Under the pieces are notes generated by a model. It worked only from the letters and a program-made list of their open reading frames with translations, did not search any database and was not told where the DNA came from. This document shows, one piece after another, positions 9,438 to 18,015 of a stretch of DNA of 64,000 bases; the first letter of the stretch is position 1, and each line of letters opens with the position of its first letter. Source of the stretch: Clostridium gelidum (GTDB lineage Bacteria; Bacillota; Clostridia; Clostridiales; Clostridiaceae); contig NZ_AP024849.1 of assembly GCF_019977655.1 (NCBI RefSeq), forward strand, positions 5,117,001 to 5,181,000, in the 5' to 3' direction. Made by a program: the position numbers and the translations under genes.

Positions 9438-10562
9438 TTACACAATACCCGTAAAGTATTCTTCTAATACTTCTATGAATTTGTTTATGTTCTCTGGATA
9501 TATTTGACCTATGTTTGCTATTCTGAAAGTATTTTTAGAAGCTACTTTCCCAGGATAAATTGTGAATCCTTTATTATATAAGTAGTCATGTAAAGCATCA
9601 AAGTTATACCCTTCAATTTCAGGTTCAATAATTGAAGTTAAAAGCATAGATGATGCTTTTTCATTTACTAATTTTTTTAAATTCAGTTTATCTAAGCCAG
9701 CCCAAAGAATTTTACAGCATTCTTTATATCTTTCATATCTCTTTTCTATTGTTTCTTCTTTTGCTTCTATTATAGCTTGTTTTAAAGCATAAAGGACTTG
9801 TACTGGTGGGGTAAATCTCATTTGATAATTATCTTTAAAATATGAATATTGCTTATATATATTAAGGTATAGATTTCTTGGTTTAATATTCTTAGTTTTC
9901 TCTAAAGATTCTGTACTTGCTATTACAAAACTTATTCCTGCCATTCCTTGTATGCACTTATTTGAACTTGAAGCTAAGTATTTTATATTCATTTCATCCA
10001 TATCTATAGGAATTCCTGCAAAAGAACTCATAGCGTCAACTATCATATCTATTTCATATTTTCTGCAAATGCTTCCTATTGCTTTTATATCATTTAATAT
10101 TCCTGTTGTTGTTTCATGATGAATTACTGCTATATGACTTATAAGATTTTTATCACCACTTAAACTTTTTGAATTATGTGTTTTTATGATCTCTTCTAAT
10201 TCATTTAAGTTTATTTCTTCTATAGGTGAACTTTTATATTCTACATAATTCAAATTATATATTTCTGCTATTTCACACATTCTTTTGCCATAAGCGCCAT
10301 TATTAATTATTAAGATTGTTTTATCATCTACTATTGAGCTTAAAATAGCTTCAACTGATGCTGTTCCTGAACCTCCAAATAATATAGTTGTATATTTATC
10401 ATTTGAGCCTACAAAATTAGTAAGCTCTTTTGATACAAACTCCATAACATCTCCAAATTCTTTTTCTCTTGGACAAATATCAGGCATAACTTGAGCAAAC
10501 TTTACTGTATCAGAAGTTGTTGCAGGCCCTGGATTTAATAATATATTTCTCTTAATCTCCAC
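9438..10562 (-). CDS. phnW: 2-aminoethylphosphonate--pyruvate transaminase
   Basis: A PLP-dependent class V aminotransferase interconverting phosphonoacetaldehyde plus alanine with 2-aminoethylphosphonate (AEP) plus pyruvate. The N-terminal LLNPGPATTSDTV signature, FGGSGTASVEA, the VDAMSSFAGIP aspartate region and the SSSNKCIQG Schiff-base lysine (about residue 200) are all present. At 374 residues it is full length. It starts at GTG 10562, with GGAGG eight bases upstream. Its place downstream of the PEP mutase and phosphonopyruvate decarboxylase genes makes the biosynthetic direction (AEP formation) likely, rather than AEP catabolism, where PhnX would be expected. Confidence 0.93.
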   Translation of the reverse strand: MEIKRNILLNPGPATTSDTVKFAQVMPDICPREKEFGDVMEFVSKELTNFVGSNDKYTTILFGGSGTASVEAILSSIVDDKTILIINNGAYGKRMCEIAEIYNLNYVEYKSSPIEEINLNELEEIIKTHNSKSLSGDKNLISHIAVIHHETTTGILNDIKAIGSICRKYEIDMIVDAMSSFAGIPIDMDEMNIKYLASSSNKCIQGMAGISFVIASTESLEKTKNIKPRNLYLNIYKQYSYFKDNYQMRFTPPVQVLYALKQAIIEAKEETIEKRYERYKECCKILWAGLDKLNLKKLVNEKASSMLLTSIIEPEIEGYNFDALHDYLYNKGFTIYPGKVASKNTFRIANIGQIYPENINKFIEVLEEYFTGIV

Positions 10563-10627
10563 TTGGATTCCTCCCTATATAATGCATATTAGAAAAATAA
10601 TTTTTCCCCTATATTCACGTAACCCGC

Positions 10628-10715
10628 ATTTTACAAGCAAATTCTAAAATTCTAAAGTTCTGAAATTCTAAAATTCTGAAATTTTTTAGAATTTTAGAAT
10701 TCTTACTTGTAAAAT
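10628..10715. repeat. 88-bp palindrome built from ATTCTAAA micro-repeats
   Basis: ATTTTACAAG (10628-10637) and CTTGTAAAAT (10706-10715) close an imperfect hairpin. The arms are made of iterated ATTCTAAA / TTCTGAAA units. It lies just upstream of phnW and directly abuts the 165-bp MITE-like element. Confidence 0.6.
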
Positions 10716-10727
10716 CATTATTGAAAC

Positions 10728-10892
10728 TTAGGCACATAAAAATAAATAACAAGTCCAAAGTTGCCATGAATATTTTTCATCAGGCAAGGAGACGAATTGC
10801 CCTCATAGCGGACCTATTAGGGCAATTTGCTGACGCAGCATGATGGAAAATAGGCTGGCAAATGGACTTGTTATTTATTTGATTGTGCCTTA
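10728..10892. mobile_element. 165-bp MITE-like palindromic element, copy A (family M)
   Basis: Terminal inverted repeats of about 30 bp (TTAGGCACA..AAATAACAAGTCCA and its near complement ending TGTGCCTTA) enclose a nested palindrome: ATTTTTCATCA pairs with TGATGGAAAAT, and an inner AATTGCCCT pairs with AGGGCAATT. A copy of exactly the same length, about 93 % identical by eye, lies at 27589-27753. There is no open frame, so it fits a non-autonomous MITE. It sits inside the phosphonate operon, between the decarboxylase gene and phnW. Confidence 0.8.
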
Positions 10893-10923
10893 TATAGTTT
10901 ATTTTTTTAATATGATTGATCTT

Positions 10924-12057
10924 TTATTTATCTAAAAATTCCATAAATGCTTCTTTATTTTCAATAGGTGTTGTAGTAGGTCTTCCTAAATCTTTTCGTG
11001 CACCTTTTTTTACTTTAATCTCTAACAATACAGGACCTTCTACGTTTGTTATTTTTTTTGATAAATTTAATAATTCTGCTTTGCAGCTACATGAATAACA
11101 TTCCTTATATCCACAGGCTTTTGCAATAGCTAAAGTATCTATTTTTAAACCAACAGTTTCTTGTCCTCCTACTGAATCATGTGCTCCATTATTTATTAAG
11201 ATATGTCTAAAATTCTTAGGCTCTGCATTTCCTATTATAGCTAGCCCCCCAAGATGCATTAATAAAGCTCCATCTCCATCAATGCAGTAAACCTCCTTAT
11301 CTTTATTACTCAAAGCAATTCCTAATGCAATTTGGGAAGCATGTCCCATAGAGCCTACAGTTAAAAAGTCTTTACTATGATTTTCTTTATGCTTTTCTCT
11401 TAACTCAAATAGTTCTCTAGATGCCATTCCTGTAGTTGATACTGCTACCGAATTTTCTTTCATCTTAGACACTACAATTTCTATAGCCTCTTCTCTAGTC
11501 ATTTCAAAATCAAAGTTAGTGTTGTTCTTGAGTTTGTATTCATTAAAGGTATCCTTTTTTATCACTAAAGCATATGGTTCATTATTTTCCTTCATATAAA
11601 TATATGCTTTTTTTACTTTTAATTTCATTTCATCATTATTGCTAGCTTCATCTAAAATCTCATACTTGATTCCTAACATTTCTAAAGTTTCTAAAGTAAT
11701 TAATCCTTGCTTCTTATGTTGAGGTTCATCTTGTCTTTTTGGCTCCCCTCTCCATCCAATTACTAAAAGCATTGGTATACCATAAACTAATTTATCAGTA
11801 AGGGAAGCAAGTGGATTCACAGCATTCCCAAGTCCAGAATTTTGCATGTACACAAGTCCAATTTTTCTTGTTCCCAAATAATATCCAGAAGCTAATCCTA
11901 TAGCATTTCCTTCATTAGCTGAAATTATATTCTTCTGAGCACTTACATTATCCTTAATATAAGCACAAAAAGATTTTAATAAAGAATCTGGTACTCCTGT
12001 AAAAAAACTTATATCATTATCTAATAATTCATTATAAAACTCTTTAACTTCAACCAT
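10924..12057 (-). CDS. aepY: phosphonopyruvate decarboxylase
   Basis: A thiamine-diphosphate enzyme that decarboxylates phosphonopyruvate to phosphonoacetaldehyde, the irreversible step that pulls the unfavourable PEP mutase reaction forward. The N-terminal half has FFTGVPDSLLK and the ThDP-activating glutamate region SANEGNAIGLASG. The C-terminal half has the ThDP/Mg motif GDGALLMHLG (about residue 259) ending at INNGAHDSVGGQ. At 377 residues it is full length. An AAGGAG site supports the ATG at 12057. Hairpin elements flank it on both sides, yet all genes of the pathway remain in one orientation. Confidence 0.93.
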   Translation of the reverse strand: MVEVKEFYNELLDNDISFFTGVPDSLLKSFCAYIKDNVSAQKNIISANEGNAIGLASGYYLGTRKIGLVYMQNSGLGNAVNPLASLTDKLVYGIPMLLVIGWRGEPKRQDEPQHKKQGLITLETLEMLGIKYEILDEASNNDEMKLKVKKAYIYMKENNEPYALVIKKDTFNEYKLKNNTNFDFEMTREEAIEIVVSKMKENSVAVSTTGMASRELFELREKHKENHSKDFLTVGSMGHASQIALGIALSNKDKEVYCIDGDGALLMHLGGLAIIGNAEPKNFRHILINNGAHDSVGGQETVGLKIDTLAIAKACGYKECYSCSCKAELLNLSKKITNVEGPVLLEIKVKKGARKDLGRPTTTPIENKEAFMEFLDK

Positions 12058-12134
12058 TTAATCCAGCTCCTTAATTGCAAATTTTTATAATATTATTCTT
12101 ATATTTTAAATTATTCATCCATAAACTCCATATA

Positions 12135-12421
12135 TATATACCCACATTCCAAGTTACTCTACCTTTCATATACATCCAAAAGTAGAAATAAGGGGGCTTG
12201 CTTTTGCGGAATGTTACATCAGAAGATTTTGATGGCTATGATTCTTAGATTATAAGTTGTTCCAAAATGCTTGTTCAAAGCTCGTCTTTGAAGCAAGCAT
12301 TTTGGGCACAACTTATGATCTTAGAAGCATCCATCAAAATCTTAAGTAACTGGAGCAAATGAATGCCCCCTTATTTCGGCGGAATTATATGCATAATCAC
12401 GATTTTCACTGTGGGTATCTA
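12135..12421. repeat. 287-bp hairpin element, copy 3 (family H)
   Basis: It fills most of the 394-base gap between the PEP mutase and decarboxylase genes. The ends TATATACCCACA (12135-12146) and TGTGGGTATCTA (12410-12421) match the termini of copy 1 with one change. The centre is a perfect stem: CCAAAATGCTTG, TCAAAG, loop CTCGT, CTTTGA, CAAGCATTTTGG. Right-arm block TTTCGGCGG is shared with copy 1. Confidence 0.75.
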
Positions 12422-12451
12422 TATTTTAATGCGTATAATTGTTGTATTTAC

Positions 12452-13750
12452 TTACATTCCGCCAGGAATTAGGGTAAGAATTTCTTTTATAGGCATGCAA
12501 TTTACTGAAGCTTCTTTTGATCTTTCATTTTCTAAGATGCTCTTTGCAGTATTTACCATTGCTGGATATGCACTTCTTATTAAGTGATTTGCATAAATAA
12601 TCACATTAATTCCTAAGTCCACCAATTCATCTTCTTTCATGAAGTTATATGAAGTTGGAACTACTATTAATGGAACTCTATTTTCAAATTCATTGTATCT
12701 TCTGCAAAATTCAACTATCTCTTTTCCATCTTTTTCTTTGCTATGAATCATTATTCCATCTGTACCCGCTTCGATATAAGCTTTTGCCCTATTTATTGCA
12801 TCATCCATTCCTGCCCCCGCAATTAAGCTTTCAATTCTTGAAATTATCATAAAATCACTTGTTGCTCTAGCTTCTCTTCCTGCTCTTATTTTGTCACTAA
12901 AATGTTCTATCGTATCTTGAGTTTGAATTACATCAGTACCGAATAATGAATTTTTCTTAAGTCCAGTCTTATCTTCAATAATAATTGCTGAAACTCCTAA
13001 TCTTTCTAAAGTCTTAACTGTATAAACAAAATGTTCAATTTGTCCGCCTGTATCTCCATCAACAATTATAGGCTTTCTAGTAACCTCTAAAATATCATTA
13101 ATTGTATTTAATCTTGATGTTAAATCTACGAGTTCTATATCTGGCTTTCCTTTGGCAGTTGAATCACATAAAGAACTTATCCACATACCATCAAATTCTT
13201 TTATTTTTCCATCTTTTTCAACTTTAGTTTTTTCAACAATAAGTCCAGTTAATCCATTATGAGCTTCAAGTATTCTAACTGGTTTCTTTGAATAAATTAG
13301 TTCCTTAAGACCTTTCATTCTCATTTGAGGTGTTATGCCTATTTGCATTAATTCCTCATCTAATTTCGAAATAGAAACTCCATGAGTATATGGAGTTTCT
13401 ACAAGTTCTCCGCCCCATTCTTTTATTGCATCTATAACTCTTTCTCTAAGTTCTTTTTGAGAACCCTCAAGCCAATCATCTCCATGAACAACATAATCTG
13501 GTTTAAGCTCTATAAGATTTGGAACTTGATCTAAACTATCTTGAGGTACTACAGATACAATACCTTTAATATTACTAACTACTTCTTTTCTTTCTTCATA
13601 CTTCATTATAGGATTTCTCCAATAATCTCTTATAACATCATCAGTATGTAATCCTACTATTACATCCCCAAGATTTCTCGCTGCATCTATTACCTTCAAA
13701 TGTCCTTGGTGAATTATATCCGCACTCATAGCCACATAAACTTTTTTCAT
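12452..13750 (-). CDS. aepX: phosphoenolpyruvate mutase fused to an N-terminal cytidylyltransferase-like domain
   Basis: This enzyme makes the C-P bond, rearranging phosphoenolpyruvate to phosphonopyruvate, the entry step of phosphonate biosynthesis. The N-terminal 135 residues form a nucleotidyltransferase-like domain with HQGH (HxGH motif) and THGVSIS. The C-terminal 290 residues are the PEP mutase/isocitrate lyase fold, with the diagnostic EDKTGLKKNSLFG (about residue 258), the signature separating true mutases from lyases. Also present are WISSLCDSTAKGKPD and ISRIESLIAG. Full length is 432 residues. It starts at ATG 13750 after AGGAG and lies 39 bases downstream of the NTP-transferase gene. 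Confidence 0.94.
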   Translation of the reverse strand: MKKVYVAMSADIIHQGHLKVIDAARNLGDVIVGLHTDDVIRDYWRNPIMKYEERKEVVSNIKGIVSVVPQDSLDQVPNLIELKPDYVVHGDDWLEGSQKELRERVIDAIKEWGGELVETPYTHGVSISKLDEELMQIGITPQMRMKGLKELIYSKKPVRILEAHNGLTGLIVEKTKVEKDGKIKEFDGMWISSLCDSTAKGKPDIELVDLTSRLNTINDILEVTRKPIIVDGDTGGQIEHFVYTVKTLERLGVSAIIIEDKTGLKKNSLFGTDVIQTQDTIEHFSDKIRAGREARATSDFMIISRIESLIAGAGMDDAINRAKAYIEAGTDGIMIHSKEKDGKEIVEFCRRYNEFENRVPLIVVPTSYNFMKEDELVDLGINVIIYANHLIRSAYPAMVNTAKSILENERSKEASVNCMPIKEILTLIPGGM

Positions 13751-13789
13751 ATATTAACACACTCCTAAAATTTATAATTATTTTTTATT

Positions 13790-14590
13790 TTAATTTATTT
13801 TTTCTTCCGTATTTTTTTCTAACTTTGGAAGTATCATTGTTTTTATTCTCTCAAGATGACTTTTATCATCAATTTCTCCCCATACTAAATTTTCAATTTT
13901 TAAATATCCAACTTTTCTTTTTTGTGCAGCATCAAATATTGCATTTTCATAATCATACTTCTTTGCTTTTTTATTTTCAGTTTTAAAAAAGCTTTCTTCA
14001 TTTTTATAATCATTTATTCTATTATTAAAATCTTTATATTCTTTTAACATCTCTTTATATAATTCAAGTGATATTTTTGAAATTCCAACTAATTCTCCAT
14101 ACACGTGTTCTATATCTTGTCTATTTTTAGATATCTTATATAAATTATCATCTCTAACTTCCACATAACATTCATCACCAGAGTTTGTCTTTCCACTTAA
14201 TAAAATGCAATCGTCTTTTTCATAATTAATAGTCTTAATTAATCCATAAACTTCATATATAAGATCACTTTCAAGTAATAAAAAATCTTCTTTTAATTCA
14301 TCTTCTAATATTGACAGCGACGTCATGCTCCCTGTAGCCTTGTATTTTCTATTCTTTCTTGTTTCTATATAATTATTTTCTTTTGCGAGTTTATCATAAA
14401 ATTCATTTAAATGACCCGTAACTATATAAATTTTTTCAATGCCTAAACTTCTTAATTTTTCAATAGATCTTTCTACTAAACTCTTCCCATTTATCTTCAT
14501 AAGACCTTTTGGCAACATATCATTAGTTATATCTTGTAATCTCGATCCCATACCGGCAGCTAAAATTACAGCTGTTTTTATATTCCCCAT
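13790..14590 (-). CDS. NTP-transferase family protein, probable phosphonate (AEP) cytidylyltransferase
   Basis: A LicC/PntC-type nucleotidyltransferase, probably activating 2-aminoethylphosphonate to CMP-AEP for transfer to a glycan or lipid. The NTP-binding motif AVILAAGMGSRL is followed by PKGLMKINGKSLVERSIEKL, and a metal-binding DL occurs in LLLESDLIYE. The start is the ATG at 14590, with AAAGGGG 13 bases upstream, because the fold begins directly there; the longer open frame would add 21 unrelated residues from a repeat. It is the first gene of the phosphonate operon. The choline-phosphate cytidylyltransferase alternative is less likely given the neighbours. No transferase for the CMP-linked group is nearby. 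Confidence 0.8.
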   Translation of the reverse strand: MGNIKTAVILAAGMGSRLQDITNDMLPKGLMKINGKSLVERSIEKLRSLGIEKIYIVTGHLNEFYDKLAKENNYIETRKNRKYKATGSMTSLSILEDELKEDFLLLESDLIYEVYGLIKTINYEKDDCILLSGKTNSGDECYVEVRDDNLYKISKNRQDIEHVYGELVGISKISLELYKEMLKEYKDFNNRINDYKNEESFFKTENKKAKKYDYENAIFDAAQKRKVGYLKIENLVWGEIDDKSHLERIKTMILPKLEKNTEEKIN

Positions 14591-14615
14591 TAATTCACAA
14601 TACCCCTTTCTGTTT

Positions 14616-14697
14616 ATAAAGTGAAACTTTTCAGGTGGAGTTCTATGCTCCAACTGAATTTAGTTGAACTTATCCCTTTGAGTGGATAAATTATTAT
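14616..14697 (+). repeat. 55-bp dispersed block plus terminator-like hairpin
   Basis: Positions 14616-14670 match the reverse complement of 46097-46151 with 4 differences in 55 bases. The block begins ATAAAGTGAAAC and contains a GGAGTTCTATGCTCC hairpin. After the block, TTATCC/GGATAA around CTTTGAGT is followed by a T-rich run, like a terminator on the plus strand. The rest of this 345-base gap up to 14867 shows no gene. A short plus-strand RNA, divergent from the phosphonate operon, is possible. Confidence 0.5.
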
Positions 14698-14867
14698 TTT
14701 TTACCCACAATTCCCATTGTCCATTTTTATCCAATTTAAATATCTAATTGAAAATTTTATCCAGTTCATTTTTTGAACAACATTATATTAACACCTTTCA
14801 CTGTTCAAAACAACATGTTCATGCCAAATAATTACTTATCTTTATAAATATATTTTTAAATCATAAA

Positions 14868-14907
14868 AAGACTATATCAAAATAATTAATCATTTTGATA
14901 TAGTCTT
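14868..14907 (-). terminator. terminator of the broken lipoprotein gene
   Basis: Perfect 14-bp stem GACTATATCAAAAT (14870-14883) and ATTTTGATATAGTC (14892-14905), downstream of the stop at 14936. T-rich sequence follows on the minus strand. Confidence 0.75.
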
Positions 14908-14935
14908 CATTTAGGTGAAACTATTTAATTTTATA

Positions 14936-15916
14936 TTATTTTGCTACTACATTTGAAGTTGCTGCTATAGTTGTACTTGTTGGCGCTGATATCTTAGCAA
15001 ATTCTTCTGCTGTAAGTTTAATTTTACTAGTTGGAAGAGTTATTGCTTTAACTTCACTCTTAGTGCTTGTTGCTTTAACTGCAATTGAAATCTTTCCAAA
15101 ATCTTTAATTTGTAAATTTATATTACAGTCTGAAGTATAATTAATATCTGTAAATATGTCTTTTGAAGTAATAGTTGAACCAGCTAATGCTTTCTTAGCC
15201 TCAGTTAAGCCTGTATCAAAACTTGTACTATTCATTTCTGTTTTAATTTGTGCTATATCTTCAGCTTTTAATTCTAATTTAAAAGTTTTATTTAAATTTT
15301 CTAAGTTGTTTACTCCTGCTTTAATAGCATTTGCTGCTAAATCTACAGTTTGATTTGCATCAAGATTAATTGTGTATTCTCTTCCATTTTGGACAAAAGG
15401 TAAATCAAGATTACTATTTTCTCCAAATACTAATTTTCCAACTTCAACCAATGCATCTGGTTGAGTTGCTAATGATTTAAATTGATTTACATCTACTCCT
15501 GAAGCCGCTGAATCAATTGCTATATATTCTTCTTTTATGCTAGCTAATCCTGTTGATTCAGTTTGTCCACCTATAGCAGAAATACCTTCATAAAAACTCT
15601 TGTTAATATAGCTTGTAGTTCCCTCTGTATACACTTTAAGTTCTGGAATTTTAATCTTACCTTATGTATTATTGAACTTCATATCTATATATGCTTGATC
15701 TTTTGTTGTATATCCAGTAGCAGTAAATGTTACTTCTTCCTTTTCTCCTTTTGCCTCAACATTAACTTTGCCTTCTATATTAGAAGTTGTTGCTTCCCAT
15801 TTTGCTGTATTTGAAAGTTCTTTTGAATAATTAAGTGTTGCTTGACTACATCCAGCCATTGTTCCAACAGTCAAAGCTGCTGTAATAATTAGTGCTAAGG
15901 TTTTTTTAATTTTCAT
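14936..15916 (-). pseudogene. lipoprotein paralogue interrupted by an in-frame stop
   Basis: A tandem paralogue of the intact lipoprotein at 16191-17174. The first 84 codons (MKIKKTLALIITAALT.., lipobox MAGC) end at a TAA near 15664. The reading frame continues unshifted for another 240 or so codons (GKIKIPELKVYTEGTTSY..) and matches the paralogue to the shared end TSNVVAK. The paralogue has TCT (Ser) where this copy has TAA, so one further change, from TCA, explains the break. A secreted 84-residue N-terminal fragment could still be made. Ribosome site, leader and terminator are all intact, which suggests a recent lesion or a sequencing error. Confidence 0.85.
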
Positions 15917-16128
15917 TTTTCTTTCCCCCTATAAATACTTATTTATTATTATAAAATTTGGATAAAGGTTAATGATTACCTCTTTATCATGTTTCCATTA
16001 TACATCATTATTTATTAATTAAGACTAGTATAAATATTAATTTTATCTTAATTTATACTTAACTTTGCATAAGTAATGTATATTGATCATTTTTATTTAT
16101 TTTAAAATTAAATTATAGGTAAATTAAA

Positions 16129-16161
16129 GAAGTGAAGATTCCTTTAAAAAATCTTCACTTC
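16129..16161 (-). terminator. terminator of the intact lipoprotein gene
   Basis: GAAGTGAAGATT (16129-16140) pairs perfectly with AATCTTCACTTC (16150-16161). Outer AGGTAAAT/ATTTACCT arms extend the stem. Confidence 0.75.
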
Positions 16162-16190
16162 CTATTTACCTAAAAATAATTTATTTCATC

Positions 16191-17174
16191 TTATTTTGCT
16201 ACTACATTTGTAGTTGCTGGTATAGCTGCACTTGTTGGCGCTAATAACTTAGTATATTCTTCTACTGTAAGTTTAACTTTACTAGTTGGAAGCGTCATTG
16301 CTTTTACTTCACTCTTAGTACATGTTGATTTCATTTCAAGTGATACTTTTCCAGCATCTTTAATTTGTAAATTCATATTAAAGTCTGCAGTATAGTTGTT
16401 ATCTGTAAATGCTTCTTTTGAAGTTATAGTTGAACCAGCTAATTCTGCCTTAACTAGTGGTAATGTTGCGTCAAATCTTGCATCATTGACTGAAGTTTTA
16501 ATTTCTGCAATATTTTCAGCTGTTAACTTTGATCCTAAAAACGTAGTATTAATCTTATCTATATTATTACCTGCAGCTTTTATAGCTTTTGCGCTTAAAT
16601 CCACTGTCTTATCTGTATCAAGATTTATTGTGTATTCTCTTCCATTTTGAACAAAAGGTAAATCAAGATTGTTATTTTCTCCAAATACTAATTTACCAAC
16701 TTGGACCATTGCATCTGGTTGAGTTGTTAATGCTTTTAGTTGATTTACATCTATGCCTGTAGCTGATGAATCAATTGCTATATATTCTTCCTTTATCTTA
16801 GCTAATCCTTCTGGGATAGGTTGTCCAGTCATAGTATATATTCCTTCAAAATAACTCTTGTTAATATATACTGTATTTCCATCTACATATTCTTTAATTT
16901 CTGGAATCTTAAATTTACCAGATGTATTATTGAATTTCATATCTACATATGTTAAATTCTTATCCCTATATCCTGTAGCGGTAAATGTTACTTCTTCCTT
17001 TACTCCTTTTACATCAACATTAACTTTACCGTCTATATTAGATGTCATTGTTTCCCATTTAGCTGTATTTGAAAGTTCCTTTGAATAATTAAGTGTTGTT
17101 TGGCTACAACCAGCCATTGTTCCAACAGTCAAAGCTGCTGCCATAATAATTGCTAAAGTTTTTTTAATTTTCAT
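16191..17174 (-). CDS. secreted lipoprotein of unknown function
   Basis: A 327-residue protein with a classical lipoprotein signal: basic MKIKK, a hydrophobic stretch to about residue 20, then MAGC with Cys23 (about) as the lipidation site. The mature part is rich in Thr, Asn and Lys and contains no cysteine-rich or enzymatic motif that I recognise. It pairs with the broken copy at 14936-15916; the two share ribosome site and leader (CCCCCTRTAAATACTTATTTA), showing that the duplication included the 5' region. A surface-anchored beta-rich domain is a reasonable guess, nothing more. Confidence 0.85.
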   Translation of the reverse strand: MKIKKTLAIIMAAALTVGTMAGCSQTTLNYSKELSNTAKWETMTSNIDGKVNVDVKGVKEEVTFTATGYRDKNLTYVDMKFNNTSGKFKIPEIKEYVDGNTVYINKSYFEGIYTMTGQPIPEGLAKIKEEYIAIDSSATGIDVNQLKALTTQPDAMVQVGKLVFGENNNLDLPFVQNGREYTINLDTDKTVDLSAKAIKAAGNNIDKINTTFLGSKLTAENIAEIKTSVNDARFDATLPLVKAELAGSTITSKEAFTDNNYTADFNMNLQIKDAGKVSLEMKSTCTKSEVKAMTLPTSKVKLTVEEYTKLLAPTSAAIPATTNVVAK

Positions 17175-17365
17175 TTTTCTTTCCCCCTGTAAATACTTAT
17201 TTATGATAAAAATACACTGCTTGTTAATATCTTACTTTACATCATATTTTTATTATACATGTTTTTTATTAAAAAAATACCTTCTAAACATTAAATTAAT
17301 CTTAATTTATACTTAAGTTTTCATAAGTAATCACCTCCAAAATAATTTATCGGATTATCAAACAT

Positions 17366-18013
17366 TTATATCTCTTTTTTCTTACAAATTCTACATGATA
17401 TTAAGTAAGATATATATCCTATTAAAGTTGCTATTAATAAGCTAAGAAGCATTAATAAAATATTATTATTTAAATATACATTTCCTTGTAATTTCATATT
17501 TATATATTCATTTCCTCGTGGCAACAAAAATATAATTAAACCTGATACAAGATATATTATCGTAGAAAGCATTTTTCCTTTTTCTAATCCTAATTTATAA
17601 AATATCGGATACTGAATTAAACAAATAGTTAAACTTATAATTGCATTTAAACAAATAGTCAGCACTTCTAAGCTCCCAATTTTATTTACTTTATACAAAA
17701 CTAATATAATAATTCCGCTTAATAGAAATATTACAAGTGATGCGCATATTAAATATAAAAATCTTCCAAGTACCATACTTGAAGTTCTAGCTGGAAACAT
17801 ATAATACATTTCAGTACTTTTTTCATTCCCTTGTATACTAAAAGGAATTGTTCCTAAAACAACTAAGAAGAAAAGCAAATATGACATTCCAAAATCATAA
17901 TTTCCAGAAAATATGAAACTACAACAAATTATTAATTGTATTAAAACATAATACTTTATACTTTTTTTAGCAATTTTAAAATCAAACTTCAAATAATTTA
18001 TAGAATTATTCAT
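17366..18013 (-). CDS. ABC-2 type transporter permease, third of three paralogues
   Basis: A 215-residue protein with about six membrane helices and the C-terminal motif YISYLISCRICKKKEI common to all three paralogues of this operon. The N-terminal INYLKFDFKIAKKS is also shared. A GAGG site lies before the ATG. Two bases separate it from the preceding gene, so translation is probably coupled. It presumably forms the membrane part of the exporter with the ATPase at 19359. The substrate is unknown; antibiotic or cell-envelope stress peptides are typical for YtrA-controlled exporters. Confidence 0.85.
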   Translation of the reverse strand: MNNSINYLKFDFKIAKKSIKYYVLIQLIICCSFIFSGNYDFGMSYLLFFLVVLGTIPFSIQGNEKSTEMYYMFPARTSSMVLGRFLYLICASLVIFLLSGIIILVLYKVNKIGSLEVLTICLNAIISLTICLIQYPIFYKLGLEKGKMLSTIIYLVSGLIIFLLPRGNEYINMKLQGNVYLNNNILLMLLSLLIATLIGYISYLISCRICKKKEI

Positions 18014-18015
18014 TA

